DNA from: Pelotomaculum sp. UBA3103
GTDB lineage: Bacteria; Bacillota; Desulfotomaculia; Desulfotomaculales; Pelotomaculaceae
Direction: 5' to 3'
DNA length: 42,367 bases
Assembly (NCBI GenBank): GCA_002365855.1
Contig: DFAP01000106.1
Location: 1-42,367, forward strand
Part shown: positions 17,233-25,947 of the stretch, one piece after another
How the letters are laid out: every line of letters begins with the position of its first letter
Numbering within the stretch: position 1 is the stretch's first letter
Translations under genes and position numbers: made by a program
Notes under the pieces: generated by a model
Database searches by the model: none
The model's input: the letters and a program-made list of their open reading frames with translations, nothing else
What the model was told of the DNA's origin: nothing

Positions 17233-17820
17233 TCAGATTTTAAAGAGCCGGGGCCTTGATTTTTCTGCCGTAATTATTGCCTTGATATTTTTCACCGCAC
17301 GCGCGACCTTATCGTTGATCACAACATAGTCATACTGCCTGGCCAGCGCCATTTCACCGGCAGTACTACTCAAACGCTTTCGTATCTCTTCCTTGGAATC
17401 AGCGCCCCTGGATACCAGGCGTGCTTCCAAAACTGATAAAGACGGGGGGGCAATAAAAATCAGAACCGCCTCAGGAAATTTTTCTTTTACTTGAAGGGCG
17501 CCCTGAATATCTATCTCCAATAGTATATCTTTCCCAAGTCTTAAAGATTCCTGCACAAATTCAAATGGGGTACCGTAATAGTTGCCATAGACAAATGCCC
17601 ACTCCAGGAATTGCCCGTCCTTAATCATTTTCTCAAATGAATCTTTTTCCATAAAAAAATAGTCTGTTCCATCCACCTCGCCAGGCCTGGGAGATCTGGT
17701 CGTAACGGAGATGGATAAGCTTAAGGCAGGGTCACTTTTTAGCAGAGCTCTGCACAGTGTCCCCTTGCCTGCTCCGGATGGACCCGATATAACCAGTAGA
17801 AGACCTTTTCTTTCCAACAC
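17233..17820 (-). CDS. gmk: Guanylate kinase
   Basis: Phosphorylates GMP to GDP with ATP. The 195-residue protein has the P-loop GPSGAGKG (13-20), the GMP-binding segment SVTTRSPRPGEVDGTDYFF, the lid region and EIDIQGALQV. The start is a GTG (GTG TTG pair) with GGGAG five bases upstream. It immediately follows remA (13 nt). Confidence 0.97.
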   Translation of the reverse strand: MLERKGLLLVISGPSGAGKGTLCRALLKSDPALSLSISVTTRSPRPGEVDGTDYFFMEKDSFEKMIKDGQFLEWAFVYGNYYGTPFEFVQESLRLGKDILLEIDIQGALQVKEKFPEAVLIFIAPPSLSVLEARLVSRGADSKEEIRKRLSSTAGEMALARQYDYVVINDKVARAVKNIKAIITAEKSRPRLFKI

Positions 17821-17833
17821 TTTAACTCCCTAT

Positions 17834-18109
17834 TTAATCGTTAGAATCATCTGACTGGGGAGGCGACTCTTTTGACACGAGACGGTGAGCCACGGTTTCA
17901 GGCTGTACGGCAGACAGGATTACGTGGTCGCTGTCTGTGATAATTACCGCCCTTGTGCGCCGCCCGTAAGTGGCGTCAATCAACATACCCCTGTCCCTGG
18001 CCTCGGTAATAATTCTTTTAATAGGCGCAGACTCCGGACTGACGATCGCAATGATCCGGTTCGCTGAAACTATGTTGCCGAAACCAATATTGATCAGTTT
18101 AATTTCCAT
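17834..18109 (-). CDS. remA: RemA family extracellular matrix regulator (DUF370)
   Basis: Small DNA-binding regulator. In Bacillus subtilis RemA activates biofilm matrix and osmoprotection genes as a ring-shaped oligomer. This 91-residue protein shows the family core [34 protein letters not shown] and [24 protein letters not shown], with an acidic, serine-rich C-terminal tail. It sits between yicC and gmk, its standard location. Targets in this organism are unknown. Confidence 0.95.
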   Translation of the reverse strand: MEIKLINIGFGNIVSANRIIAIVSPESAPIKRIITEARDRGMLIDATYGRRTRAVIITDSDHVILSAVQPETVAHRLVSKESPPQSDDSND

Positions 18110-18135
18110 ATAGATGCTCCTTTCCAGCCTTATGA

Positions 18136-19014
18136 TTATTCTATGTTCTGAACCTGCTCCCTGATTTTCTCCAGTTCACTCTTAACTTCTACCACCCAAC
18201 TGCCGATCTTAAGATCATTTGCCTTGGAGGCAATAGTGTTTATCTCCCTATTGACTTCCTGAATAATAAAGTCAAGCTTTCTTCCTACTGGCCCATCTAT
18301 TCCAAGGCAGGCTCGCACCTGTTTTAAGTGACTGTCCAGACGTACTGTCTCTTCCGTTATATTGGAACGGTCTGCAAAAATCGCCGCTTCCGCCGCAAGA
18401 CGCTCGCTGTCCAGACCGCCATCCTTTATGAAATCGCACATACGCGACCCGAGTCTTTCCCTGTATTCTTCCACCACAATTGGTGATCTGTCTCTGATAT
18501 TCCGTGTGAGCTCTGCTACCCGGATAACCCTGTTCGATAGATCCTCTGCCAGCTGCGCTCCTTCAACCTCTCTCATACTGACGAGGTTGTGCAGGGCACT
18601 CTCTACAGCCTCTTGGATAGCAGGCCATAATTCTTCAACTTCCTCTGGAGGCTCTTCTACCAATAGTACACCCGGCAGTTCCACAAGGCTCTTCAGTTTT
18701 ATCTTACCGTCTATTCCAAGATCGTCCCGGAGTTCTTCCATCGCCTTATAATACGCCGCTGCCAGTGCCTTGTCAATATTTACCCTATGGTTCTTCTCCC
18801 CGTTTTCCTCTACATTAATAAAGCCGTCAATCCGCCCGCGAGCCACCCTGGACTGAATCAAACGCTTGATTTGATCTTCCAGCGGAGAAAAGGAGCGGGG
18901 AAAGCGCAATACAATTTCATTATAGCGATGATTTACAGCTTTTAGTTCGACTGTAAACTTTTTTCCACGTGAAATTGCTTCACCCCGGCCATAACCTGTC
19001 ATGCTCCTAATCAA
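18136..19014 (-). CDS. yicC: YicC/YloC family endoribonuclease
   Basis: Conserved 292-residue protein of the YicC family, members of which have been described as endoribonucleases involved in RNA decay. It starts with the typical [10 protein letters not shown], and contains [19 protein letters not shown] and the C-terminal core [21 protein letters not shown]. The TTG start at 19014 was chosen because an AGGTGG element lies upstream and the conserved N-terminus begins there. It is first in the minus-strand housekeeping block; the 245 bp upstream contain an aminotransferase terminator and A/T-rich DNA. Confidence 0.92.
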   Translation of the reverse strand: MIRSMTGYGRGEAISRGKKFTVELKAVNHRYNEIVLRFPRSFSPLEDQIKRLIQSRVARGRIDGFINVEENGEKNHRVNIDKALAAAYYKAMEELRDDLGIDGKIKLKSLVELPGVLLVEEPPEEVEELWPAIQEAVESALHNLVSMREVEGAQLAEDLSNRVIRVAELTRNIRDRSPIVVEEYRERLGSRMCDFIKDGGLDSERLAAEAAIFADRSNITEETVRLDSHLKQVRACLGIDGPVGRKLDFIIQEVNREINTIASKANDLKIGSWVVEVKSELEKIREQVQNIE

Positions 19015-19172
19015 TATATCACCACCTGTTATCCTTCCCATATATTATTGGCTTTTAGGCAATAAAAATATATTTTATTCATAAAAGAAGAAACGTTATA
19101 TACCATATACCGGACAACGGAAGGTTTTTCGCCCTTCGAATTTGAAAATCCTCTATATTTTAGGATTAATAC

Positions 19173-19207
19173 AAAAAAAGGCGGCAACAAATTTGGTCAC
19201 CAGCCTT
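19173..19207 (-). terminator. Intrinsic terminator after the aspartate aminotransferase gene
   Basis: On the minus strand the RNA can form AAGGC paired with GCCUU, a bulged U, then GGUGAC paired with GUUGCC through two G-U pairs, a 7-nt loop, and a run of seven or more U. It lies 53 nt beyond the aminotransferase stop codon, in the right direction to end that transcript before yicC. Confidence 0.75.
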
Positions 19208-19259
19208 ATTCAGTGATTATACTATTATTTTTCTTAAAAAGTCTTAAAATAACCAAATT

Positions 19260-20453
19260 TTATTCTATAATATTTATAAATTTAGCTATCCGTTCGAGTC
19301 CTTCACTGATATTTTCTTTGGAGCAGACATAAGACAGTCGTATGTAATCATCGTTGCCAAAAGCTGTGCCAGGGACAACAGCGACATTGGCTTCTTCCAG
19401 CAGCAATGCGGCTAAGTCGGTTGCGCAGCTAATTAATTTACCACGATATGCCCTGCCAAAAATATTACTAACGTTTGAATAAAGGTAAAACGCCCCCCCA
19501 GGCCTGGTGCAGGATATCCCCGGAATGGATATCAGGAGTTTATACATATAGTCCCTCCGGCACGAAAACTCTTCAACCATTTGGGCTAGTTCCCCATGGT
19601 CACCGCTCAGTGCCGCTTCTCCTGCCTCCTGGGCAATTGATGTGGGATTGGAGGTTGAGTGACCCTGTAAATCTGTCATGGCCTTGGCTATATTAAGTGA
19701 GGACGCAGTATAACCGATACGCCAACCGGTCATGGCATACGCTTTGGAAACACCGTTAATAACAATGGTACGCTCTTTCATTTCAGGTGAAAAAGACGCT
19801 ATACTTACATGTTTCAGTCCATTGTAAGTAAATTTTTCGTATATTTCATCGGAAATAACCATAAACGCGTACTTCAAAACCACATCTTTAAGCGCTTCCA
19901 GTTCCGGCTCTGTGTACACAGCGCCGGTAGGATTGTTAGGGCTGTTTATGATAAAAAGCTTCGTGTGCTGGTTTACAGCAGCTTCTAATTGGGCTGGTGT
20001 AATTTTAAACCCGTTTTTTTCACCTGTTTCTACGATCCTCGCCCGCGCCCCTGTTAATTTTATTTGTTCGAGATAGCTCACCCAATACGGCGCCGGAAGG
20101 ATTACCTCGTCTCCCTCCTGTAAAAGTACCTGCATGACATTATATAGGGAATGTTTAGCCCCCGCTGAAACGACAATTTGTTCGGGTTTATATTTAAGAC
20201 CCTGATCAACCTTAAATTTTTTACATATTGCCTGCCTCAATGACAACGTGCCCTGCACCGGTGTGTATTTGGTCTTACCCGCCAATATAGCGTCAATTGC
20301 AGCTTTTTTAATATAATCAGGGGTGTCATAGTCAGGCTCACCCGCACCAAAACTGATCACCTTGAGTCCGCTGGCCTTCATCTCTTTTGCTTCAGCATCC
20401 ATGGCCAGCGTTGGCGATGGGCTGATATTAAGTGCCCGGTCGGCTAATTTCAT
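19260..20453 (-). CDS. Class I pyridoxal-phosphate aminotransferase, aspartate type
   Basis: Transfers an amino group, most likely between aspartate and 2-oxoglutarate. The 397-residue sequence has the full fold-type I set: FGAGEPDYDTP, SPNNPTG, SDEIYEKF with PLP-nitrogen ligand D202, Schiff-base lysine K237 in NGVSKAYAMTGWR, and a C-terminal arginine in YIRLSYVCS. It resembles the AspB-type (subgroup I-gamma) enzymes; exact specificity cannot be read. The ATG is 11 nt from a GGAGG element. The neighbouring DapL suggests amino-acid or diaminopimelate metabolism. Confidence 0.92.
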   Translation of the reverse strand: MKLADRALNISPSPTLAMDAEAKEMKASGLKVISFGAGEPDYDTPDYIKKAAIDAILAGKTKYTPVQGTLSLRQAICKKFKVDQGLKYKPEQIVVSAGAKHSLYNVMQVLLQEGDEVILPAPYWVSYLEQIKLTGARARIVETGEKNGFKITPAQLEAAVNQHTKLFIINSPNNPTGAVYTEPELEALKDVVLKYAFMVISDEIYEKFTYNGLKHVSIASFSPEMKERTIVINGVSKAYAMTGWRIGYTASSLNIAKAMTDLQGHSTSNPTSIAQEAGEAALSGDHGELAQMVEEFSCRRDYMYKLLISIPGISCTRPGGAFYLYSNVSNIFGRAYRGKLISCATDLAALLLEEANVAVVPGTAFGNDDYIRLSYVCSKENISEGLERIAKFINIIE

Positions 20454-20606
20454 TGATCAATAATCCTCCTTTGTCGTTGGAAGGACAGCGTCATTGACAT
20501 CCTCCCCGGGATGGCCCGTGAGCGTTAGCAGTGCGTACGTAAAATAAACATTATTACAAGCCATCCAAATTGGTCAAAACATTGCCGTTACCAGGCGTTT
20601 AACTCT

Positions 20607-21785
20607 TTAAAAGTCTATGTGACCAATATATTTTTGGAACCTTTCCAATGCCTCTTGTATTCTATCTTTATCAATGGTCAGAGCCATGCGGAAATACCCT
20701 GAACCATTTTGACCGTAACCAGTGCCAGGGGTGACCACAACACCGGCTTTCTCCAGAACCAACTCCGCGAAAGACTCTGACGTATGACCCTTTGGCGCCG
20801 GCGCCCATACATAAAAGGTCGCCTTAGGCTTTTGCAGAGTCCAGCCCAGGTTGTTCAGGCCATTGACTAGAATATCACGGCGCTCCTGATATATAGAGTT
20901 TTGCTCTTCAACCAGCTGCTGCGGACCGCTAAGACCCTCTGCGGCAGCGTACTGTATTGCTTGAAAAACACCTGAGTCAATGTTGGATTTAAGACGGCCC
21001 AGAGCTTCAACAACCTCCCGGTTGCCCGCTGCCCAACCAATCCTCCAACCAGTCATGTTATAGGTCTTGGAAACAGAGTGAAACTCTATCCCAACCTCTT
21101 TTGCACCCGGATATTGCAGAAAGCTTGGAGGTTCGTACCCGTCAAAAGCCACATCCGAATAGGCGGCGTCATGGCAAATCAAGATTTCATACTCCCTGGC
21201 GAAATCAATCGCCCTGAGGTAAAAAGCTTCGTCTGCCACAGATCCTGTTGGGTTATTAGGATAATTCAAAAACATCATTTTAGCTTTTTTAGCCACATCC
21301 GGTGGGATAGAATCAAAATCCGGGAGATATCCTTTTTGAGCTGTAACAGGCATATAATATGGCTCGGCTCCAGCCAGTATAGCTCCCCCGGAATAAACCG
21401 GATAGCCGGGATCCGGAACCAGCACGGTATCCCCTGGGTTAAGATAGCACCACGATATATGGGCAATGCCTTCTTTTGAACCAAGCAGGGACACCACTTC
21501 GCTTGCGGGGTCAAGTTTTACGCCAAACCGGCGCTCATACCAGTTTGCCACAGCCTGGCGATAGCTCAACATGCCAACAGACGAGGGATATTGGTGGTTA
21601 GCCGGGTTTTTGGCTTCCCGGTTTAATACTTGAATGATATGATCTGGCGTCGGCAGGTCAGGATCACCTATACCGAGGCTGATAACATCAACCCCTGCAG
21701 CCCTTTTCTCTGCAATCATCTTCTCTATCCTGGCAAAAAGATATGGCGGCAAATTTCGGATACGCTGCGCTTCTATGAACTTCAA
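20607..21785 (-). CDS. dapL: LL-diaminopimelate aminotransferase (DapL type)
   Basis: PLP aminotransferase that makes LL-diaminopimelate directly from tetrahydrodipicolinate, giving lysine and peptidoglycan cross-linking residues. Characteristic segments are [55 protein letters not shown] and the lysine K240 in [13 protein letters not shown]. The 392-residue length from the TTG at 21785 fits DapL; the open frame to 21875 adds 30 non-conserved residues. The ribosome site is not decisive, so the start is uncertain. Other class I aminotransferases of similar sequence exist, but the N-terminal half strongly favours DapL. Confidence 0.86.
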   Translation of the reverse strand: MKFIEAQRIRNLPPYLFARIEKMIAEKRAAGVDVISLGIGDPDLPTPDHIIQVLNREAKNPANHQYPSSVGMLSYRQAVANWYERRFGVKLDPASEVVSLLGSKEGIAHISWCYLNPGDTVLVPDPGYPVYSGGAILAGAEPYYMPVTAQKGYLPDFDSIPPDVAKKAKMMFLNYPNNPTGSVADEAFYLRAIDFAREYEILICHDAAYSDVAFDGYEPPSFLQYPGAKEVGIEFHSVSKTYNMTGWRIGWAAGNREVVEALGRLKSNIDSGVFQAIQYAAAEGLSGPQQLVEEQNSIYQERRDILVNGLNNLGWTLQKPKATFYVWAPAPKGHTSESFAELVLEKAGVVVTPGTGYGQNGSGYFRMALTIDKDRIQEALERFQKYIGHIDF

Positions 21786-21897
21786 TGTCCTATTTTTACC
21801 TTCCTTTCTCTGATAACCATAATGTTTCGAGAAAACCTTATCTATATATTTTATCACTGCTTTTAAATCTTGCAATATTTTTCATATATTTATGATA

Positions 21898-21961
21898 TAA
21901 AAAATAGACCGGTGATAAATCCCGGCTGCAATTTATTAATTAACTGCATAGTAGTCGGTCT
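21898..21961 (-). terminator. Nested hairpins between the GyrI-like gene and dapL
   Basis: Read on the minus strand, a GCCGG/CCGGU hairpin (about 21908-21926) is followed by CTATTTTTT, an intrinsic-terminator pattern. The 3' arm can instead pair with an upstream AGACCG (21956-21961), enclosing a second stem built on TGCAGTT/AATTGCA. The simplest reading is the terminator of the GyrI-like gene; attenuation of dapL is possible. Confidence 0.45.
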
Positions 21962-22027
21962 GCGTATTTTTTTCATATATCCTTGAGGCTGAACATCTGC
22001 ATATAACAGTCAGGATAATGAATAAAC

Positions 22028-22642
22028 CTATTTACCTACCGGCTGTCTGATTACGGTTTTCATTTTTTCCGGGCTTACCCTTCGGGGATCGGTTAAATAG
22101 ATCTCATGGTGTTTTCCAGTTAATAGGTAGCCTTCTCCCCTGATGTAACTGTGCAGCTTTTGAACTGTTTGCCCCTCTGCGGAATAAGGTCCGATATGCA
22201 TAATCTGTGCTGAAAGCCCCTCTTCAAAATCACTAAACTTTATTTTTGACTGCACAGATAAATGTTGTCTCTTTTTGCTCCCCCCAAGAGTATCTTTCAG
22301 CATTTCTTCGGTAACAACAGGTGGCTGCATGATCATTAACGTCCATTTCCAGATGTCCTTGTTGGTCATGCTGAACTCAGACATATCATCCGTCCACCAA
22401 AGACCTTCGAACGGCATCACCGTGTAATCAACAGCCAATTTTTCTTTCTTAATCATAAATTTAAGGGCGTAGGATACCCCGTACAACAGTTCAACAGCAT
22501 CTTGAAAGCCTTTGGCGGCATTAGGATTACCGACACCGTCCACCATCAAAAAATTCATACGCGGCACATCAACCATAACGACCTTCCCATCTGGAGGGCT
22601 GTACAAATGCTTCAGTTCCTTTTTATAATCAATTTTAGCCAT
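22028..22642 (-). CDS. GyrI-like domain protein
   Basis: A 204-residue protein resembling the GyrI-like small-molecule binding family (SOUL/BacR_C-like fold; COG4832 group). Recognisable stretches are VDVPRMNFLMVDGVGNPNAAKGFQDAVELLYGVSY in two parts, YTVMPFEGLWW and the C-terminal HHEIYLTDPRRVSPEK. Members bind hydrophobic cationic compounds, and some hydrolyse them, but nothing here defines a ligand. No DNA-binding domain is attached. The ATG at 22642 is preceded by AGGGGTGAAG; the GTG at 22654 is too close to that site. Confidence 0.8.
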   Translation of the reverse strand: MAKIDYKKELKHLYSPPDGKVVMVDVPRMNFLMVDGVGNPNAAKGFQDAVELLYGVSYALKFMIKKEKLAVDYTVMPFEGLWWTDDMSEFSMTNKDIWKWTLMIMQPPVVTEEMLKDTLGGSKKRQHLSVQSKIKFSDFEEGLSAQIMHIGPYSAEGQTVQKLHSYIRGEGYLLTGKHHEIYLTDPRRVSPEKMKTVIRQPVGK

Positions 22643-22718
22643 TTTGCTCTTCACCCCTGTCTATTTATGCAGATGGCAGTTCGAATATTTAGATTATAAC
22701 ATTGGGTTGAAAGAACTA

Positions 22719-23063
22719 TCAAATTTCCCTATTGATAAAACCGTTTATAATCCAACTACCAAAGCTGGTTATTATCGCACCCCAAAAGGCGCCCCAGAAG
22801 CTGTAAACAGAGAAGCCCGGCACAAACCATGATGCCATGGTAAAAGCAGCGGCATTAATAACGAGGATAAAAAAGCCCAGAGTGAATAATGTAACGGGTA
22901 AGGTTAAAACGATTAAAACAGGCCTGATCAAGGTATTGACCAATGCCAGAACCAGCGCCGCCAGCATAGCTGAGAAAAACCCGCTAATCTCAAATCCTGA
23001 CACTATCTTATCGGCAATGAGCAGCACCGCGCCGTTCATTGCCAGATTAATAAGCCACCTCAT
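22719..23063 (-). CDS. Phage holin family IV-like (four-helix) membrane protein
   Basis: A 114-residue protein with four hydrophobic helices (around residues 3-22, 27-48, 53-76 and 85-108), matching the 'mycobacterial 4 TMS phage holin, superfamily IV' pattern, including LALVNTLIRPVLIVLTLPVT and LGFFILVINA. Despite the family name these are ordinary chromosomal proteins in many bacteria; no phage gene is nearby. Function is unknown. The ATG at 23063 has a GGGGG site about 8 nt upstream. Confidence 0.82.
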   Translation of the reverse strand: MRWLINLAMNGAVLLIADKIVSGFEISGFFSAMLAALVLALVNTLIRPVLIVLTLPVTLFTLGFFILVINAAAFTMASWFVPGFSVYSFWGAFWGAIITSFGSWIINGFINREI

Positions 23064-23294
23064 TTTTATTCCCCCTATCATTATATAAGTGCCGGTTCCT
23101 TTTCAAAGAATTTTTACAGCTCAAAAAGTGTCGCCGAAACATGAAAATTTTTTTCCATGTTTAAAAATTATTTGCCCGGAATGGCTTCAGGCAGGTGAAC
23201 CATGTGATCACTTAGTAAAAAAATCAAACCAAGAATAAGCAGGGAAATATAGCATAGTATAGAATATTATAGTAAAAAGCTTGAGGAGGTTGCT

Positions 23295-24389
23295 ATGGGC
23301 AAAAAAATCACACTGTCTGTTATTAAGGCTGACATCGGCGGGTTTGTGGGACATTCTGGCGTTCACCCTGAAACAATGGAAACTGCCAGGGGCATTTTAG
23401 CTGGCAGCCCACTTCTTGTAGACTATTATGTAACCCACGTTGGTGACGATATTAACCTAATTATGACACATGAACTGGGCAAAGACAACGGGGACATCCA
23501 CCATTTAGCCTGGGATACCTTCACGTCCTGTACCAGTGTAGCCAAAAAGTTGAAGTTGTACGGAGCCGGTCAGGATCTGCTGTCTGATGCCTTTTCAGGC
23601 AACATAAAAGGCCTCGGCCCGGGTGTTGCCGAAATGGAATTTGAAGAGCGCGCTAGCGAACCGGTAATTATCTTTATGGCGGACAAAACAGAGCCCGGCG
23701 CCTGGAATCTCCCGATCTACAAGATGTTTGCAGATCCTTTTAACACTATAGGACTAGTAATAGATCCTAAAATGCACAAGGGTTTTTTATTTGAAATAAG
23801 GGATCTGATTGAAAACAAAAATGTGATTTTTCCCTGCCCTGAAGACCTTTATGACCTGCTCGTCTTCATCGGCGCCCCCGGCCGCTACTGCATAAAATCC
23901 GTCTACCAGAAAGATACGAACGAAATAGCCGCCTCGTCAAGCACACAGCGCTTGAATTTAATGGCAGGACGTTATGTGGGAAAAGATGATCCCGTGCTTA
24001 TCGTGCGCTGTCAGAGCGGCTTTCCAGCGGTAGGCGAGGCTTTGGAGCCATTCGCCTGCCCTCATTTGGTTTCCGGCTGGATGCGGGGTTCCCACACCGG
24101 CCCGCTGATGCCTGTATCCGTAGACAAATCCAACCCAACCCGCTTTGACGGCCCTCCCAGAGTTGTAGCGCTGGGATTCCAGTTGTGCGACGGCAAGCTG
24201 CACGGGCCCCAGGACTTTTTCGCTGATCCGTCTTATGATCTGGCCAGGCAGAAAGCCAATGAGATAGCTAACTATATGCGCAGCATGGGGCCCTTTGAGC
24301 CCCACCGCCTGCACCTTGATGAAATGGAATATACAACCATGCCGGAAGTGAGCAAACGCCTGAAAGACCGCTTTGAAAAACTCCGCTAA
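23295..24389 (+). CDS. fbp: Fructose-1,6-bisphosphate aldolase/phosphatase (class V FBPase)
   Basis: Bifunctional gluconeogenic enzyme known from archaea and deeply branching or autotrophic bacteria. It condenses triose phosphates and dephosphorylates the resulting fructose bisphosphate. The 364-residue protein has the family hallmarks KADIGGFVGHSGVHPE, HVGDDINLIMTH, ADKTEPGAWNLPI, GAPGRY and the C-terminal DPSYDLARQKANEIANYMR. The ATG is preceded by GAGGAGG 6 nt away. It is monocistronic on the plus strand and ends at a strong bidirectional terminator. Its presence suggests one-way gluconeogenesis from C2/C3 compounds. Confidence 0.96.
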   Translation: MGKKITLSVIKADIGGFVGHSGVHPETMETARGILAGSPLLVDYYVTHVGDDINLIMTHELGKDNGDIHHLAWDTFTSCTSVAKKLKLYGAGQDLLSDAFSGNIKGLGPGVAEMEFEERASEPVIIFMADKTEPGAWNLPIYKMFADPFNTIGLVIDPKMHKGFLFEIRDLIENKNVIFPCPEDLYDLLVFIGAPGRYCIKSVYQKDTNEIAASSSTQRLNLMAGRYVGKDDPVLIVRCQSGFPAVGEALEPFACPHLVSGWMRGSHTGPLMPVSVDKSNPTRFDGPPRVVALGFQLCDGKLHGPQDFFADPSYDLARQKANEIANYMRSMGPFEPHRLHLDEMEYTTMPEVSKRLKDRFEKLR

Positions 24390-24441
24390 ACATATGACTG
24401 ATTATAAAAGAAAGTAAACATGCGGCCAAATATTACGATAA

Positions 24442-24479
24442 ATATGAAAGGGCCTGCCGCACGGCAGGCCCTTTCATAT
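24442..24479. terminator. Bidirectional terminator between fbp and cobT
   Basis: A perfect 18-bp inverted repeat (24442-24459 with 24462-24479) whose GC core is flanked by A and T runs, so both strands end in a U-rich tail. It lies between the convergent genes fbp (plus) and cobT (minus) and can serve both. Confidence 0.88.
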
Positions 24480-24480
24480 A

Positions 24481-25548
24481 CTACTTTAATATTTTTTCCT
24501 CTTCCAGCTCAGACACGCCCGCTTCGTCAAAAGAAGCCATCTCCTTCATTATTTTCAACGAGGCCTCTACTAGATGCATGGTCAGGGCAGCGCCAGTTCC
24601 CTCTCCCAGACGCATGTTCAAATGAATCACCGGGGACAGGTCTAACAACTCCAGCATAAGCCGGTGCCCCTGCTCCCCAGATAGATGGGAGGCTATTATA
24701 TAATCTCGTACTTTCGGCTGCAGCTTGCAGGCGACCATCGCGGCTACTGTTGTAATAAACCCGTCTATTAGAACCGGCACCCGCCTTGCGGCAGAGCCAA
24801 GTATAACCCCTGCCAGGCCGGCTATTTCCAGCCCGCCGACCTTTGCCAAAACATCCAGCCCGTCCCCGGGATCGGGACGGTTTATTTCCAGCGCGCGCTT
24901 GATGGATTCCATCTTGATTTTCATCACCTGATCATTTACCAGCGTGCCCCTGCCAGCTACTTCTTCGGCTGTATAACCTCCAAAGGCAGCCAGGATGGCA
25001 CTGCTTGGAGTTGTATTACCAATACCCATGTCCCCGGTTGCCAGCAGGTCAGCACCCTGGTCAATTTCAGACTGTGCCACCTCTATACCTACCTCCAAAG
25101 CTTTTATCGCCTCTTCCCTGGACATGGCCGGTCCGGCGGCAATATTTCCGGTGCCCGCTTTAACCTTCCTCTGCAGAATACCTGGAAAGCTGACCGGAAC
25201 AGCAACACCCACGTCGACCACAACGACCCTGGCGCCGGCATGCTTTGCCAGCACTCCTATTCCCGCTACTCCAGTTAGGAACGCCGGCATCATCTGGGCT
25301 GTTATCTCAGGAGGAGCAACACTAACACCCTCGGCCACCACACCATGATCGCCGGCCATGATAATAATAGCCTTATTTTTTATTTCCGGGCTTGGTTTAC
25401 CTGTGATGCCGGCCAGTCGTATCGCTATGCTTTCAAGTACCCCCAAACTGCCAGGCGGCTTAATCAGACTGTCCAGTCGTTTTTGAGCTCTCTCCATAGA
25501 GCGCTGATCCAAATCACCGATTTCATTCGTAACTTTTTCTAATAACAT
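24481..25548 (-). CDS. cobT: Nicotinate-nucleotide:dimethylbenzimidazole phosphoribosyltransferase
   Basis: Makes alpha-ribazole phosphate, the lower-ligand nucleotide of cobalamin. The 355-residue protein has the family segments KPPGSLGVLE, MAGDHGVVAEGVSVAP, GDMGIGNTTPSSAI, DGFITTVAAMVA and the C-terminal catalytic-glutamate region RLGEGTGAALTMHLVE. It is the only cobalamin gene in the window and is controlled by the cobalamin riboswitch and terminator directly upstream. It stops only two bases from the shared terminator with fbp. Confidence 0.96.
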   Translation of the reverse strand: MLLEKVTNEIGDLDQRSMERAQKRLDSLIKPPGSLGVLESIAIRLAGITGKPSPEIKNKAIIIMAGDHGVVAEGVSVAPPEITAQMMPAFLTGVAGIGVLAKHAGARVVVVDVGVAVPVSFPGILQRKVKAGTGNIAAGPAMSREEAIKALEVGIEVAQSEIDQGADLLATGDMGIGNTTPSSAILAAFGGYTAEEVAGRGTLVNDQVMKIKMESIKRALEINRPDPGDGLDVLAKVGGLEIAGLAGVILGSAARRVPVLIDGFITTVAAMVACKLQPKVRDYIIASHLSGEQGHRLMLELLDLSPVIHLNMRLGEGTGAALTMHLVEASLKIMKEMASFDEAGVSELEEEKILK

Positions 25549-25580
25549 TTAGTTAAACCCCCTTATATAATTGATTTTAA

Positions 25581-25617
25581 AAAAAAATCCACGACCTAGA
25601 AACAGGCCGTGGATTTT
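25581..25617 (-). terminator. Riboswitch expression platform (intrinsic terminator)
   Basis: On the minus strand CCACGGCCU pairs with AGGUCGUGG (one G-U pair), extended by A-U pairs and followed by nine U residues. It lies between the cobalamin aptamer and cobT, so it is the expected OFF structure when cobalamin is bound. Confidence 0.85.
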
Positions 25618-25651
25618 TCCATCACCCACACAAAACTGCGCTCCACCTATC

Positions 25652-25813
25652 CCAACAGGCAGGTCTCCTGGCTTTCGGTCATCGCACATACGCAGCCTTC
25701 CCTGGCAGTAATGCCGGTGGCTTTACTTGCTTGCGTAGCGCTCCCGGTAACAGTGGCGGGACCGCTCAGGCTTTTAACCTGATTCCCTATTCTCCCTTAC
25801 GGGCACCTGCTGG
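25652..25813 (-). promoter_or_regulatory. Cobalamin (B12) riboswitch upstream of cobT
   Basis: The minus strand contains the cobalamin aptamer landmarks in order: CAGGTGCCCGTAAGGGAGAA, the AGGGAA core, GGTTAAAAGCC, the GCGGTCCCGCCACTGT segment, GGGAAGGCTGCG, and the B12 box AGCCAGGAGACCTGCC. The closing P1 helix pairs 25806-25813 with 25652-25659 (8 bp, one G-U). In this gap of about 400 bp between cobT and the SLH gene, the aptamer and terminator fill 25581-25813; the remaining 134 bp (25814-25947) are A/T-rich and presumably hold the promoter, but I see no convincing -35/-10 pair. Confidence 0.95.
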
Positions 25814-25947
25814 TTTTGCCATATTATTTTTTCTTAGTATTTCTTTAAAGAATTCACTTTTTCCTGCAGTGTCATTGAAAAAAACACCTGTTTACCGGCT
25901 GGATTTGTTTAAACATAAACTACACGCAAATTTTCTTCCCAACCATG

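Noticed and set aside
21870..22027. Lysine riboswitch or T-box upstream of dapL
   Set aside because: None of the conserved core segments of either class could be found; only generic hairpins are present.
22719..23063. Phage holin family gene as evidence of a prophage
   Set aside because: The family is common in bacterial chromosomes, and no endolysin, integrase, structural gene or attachment site is nearby.
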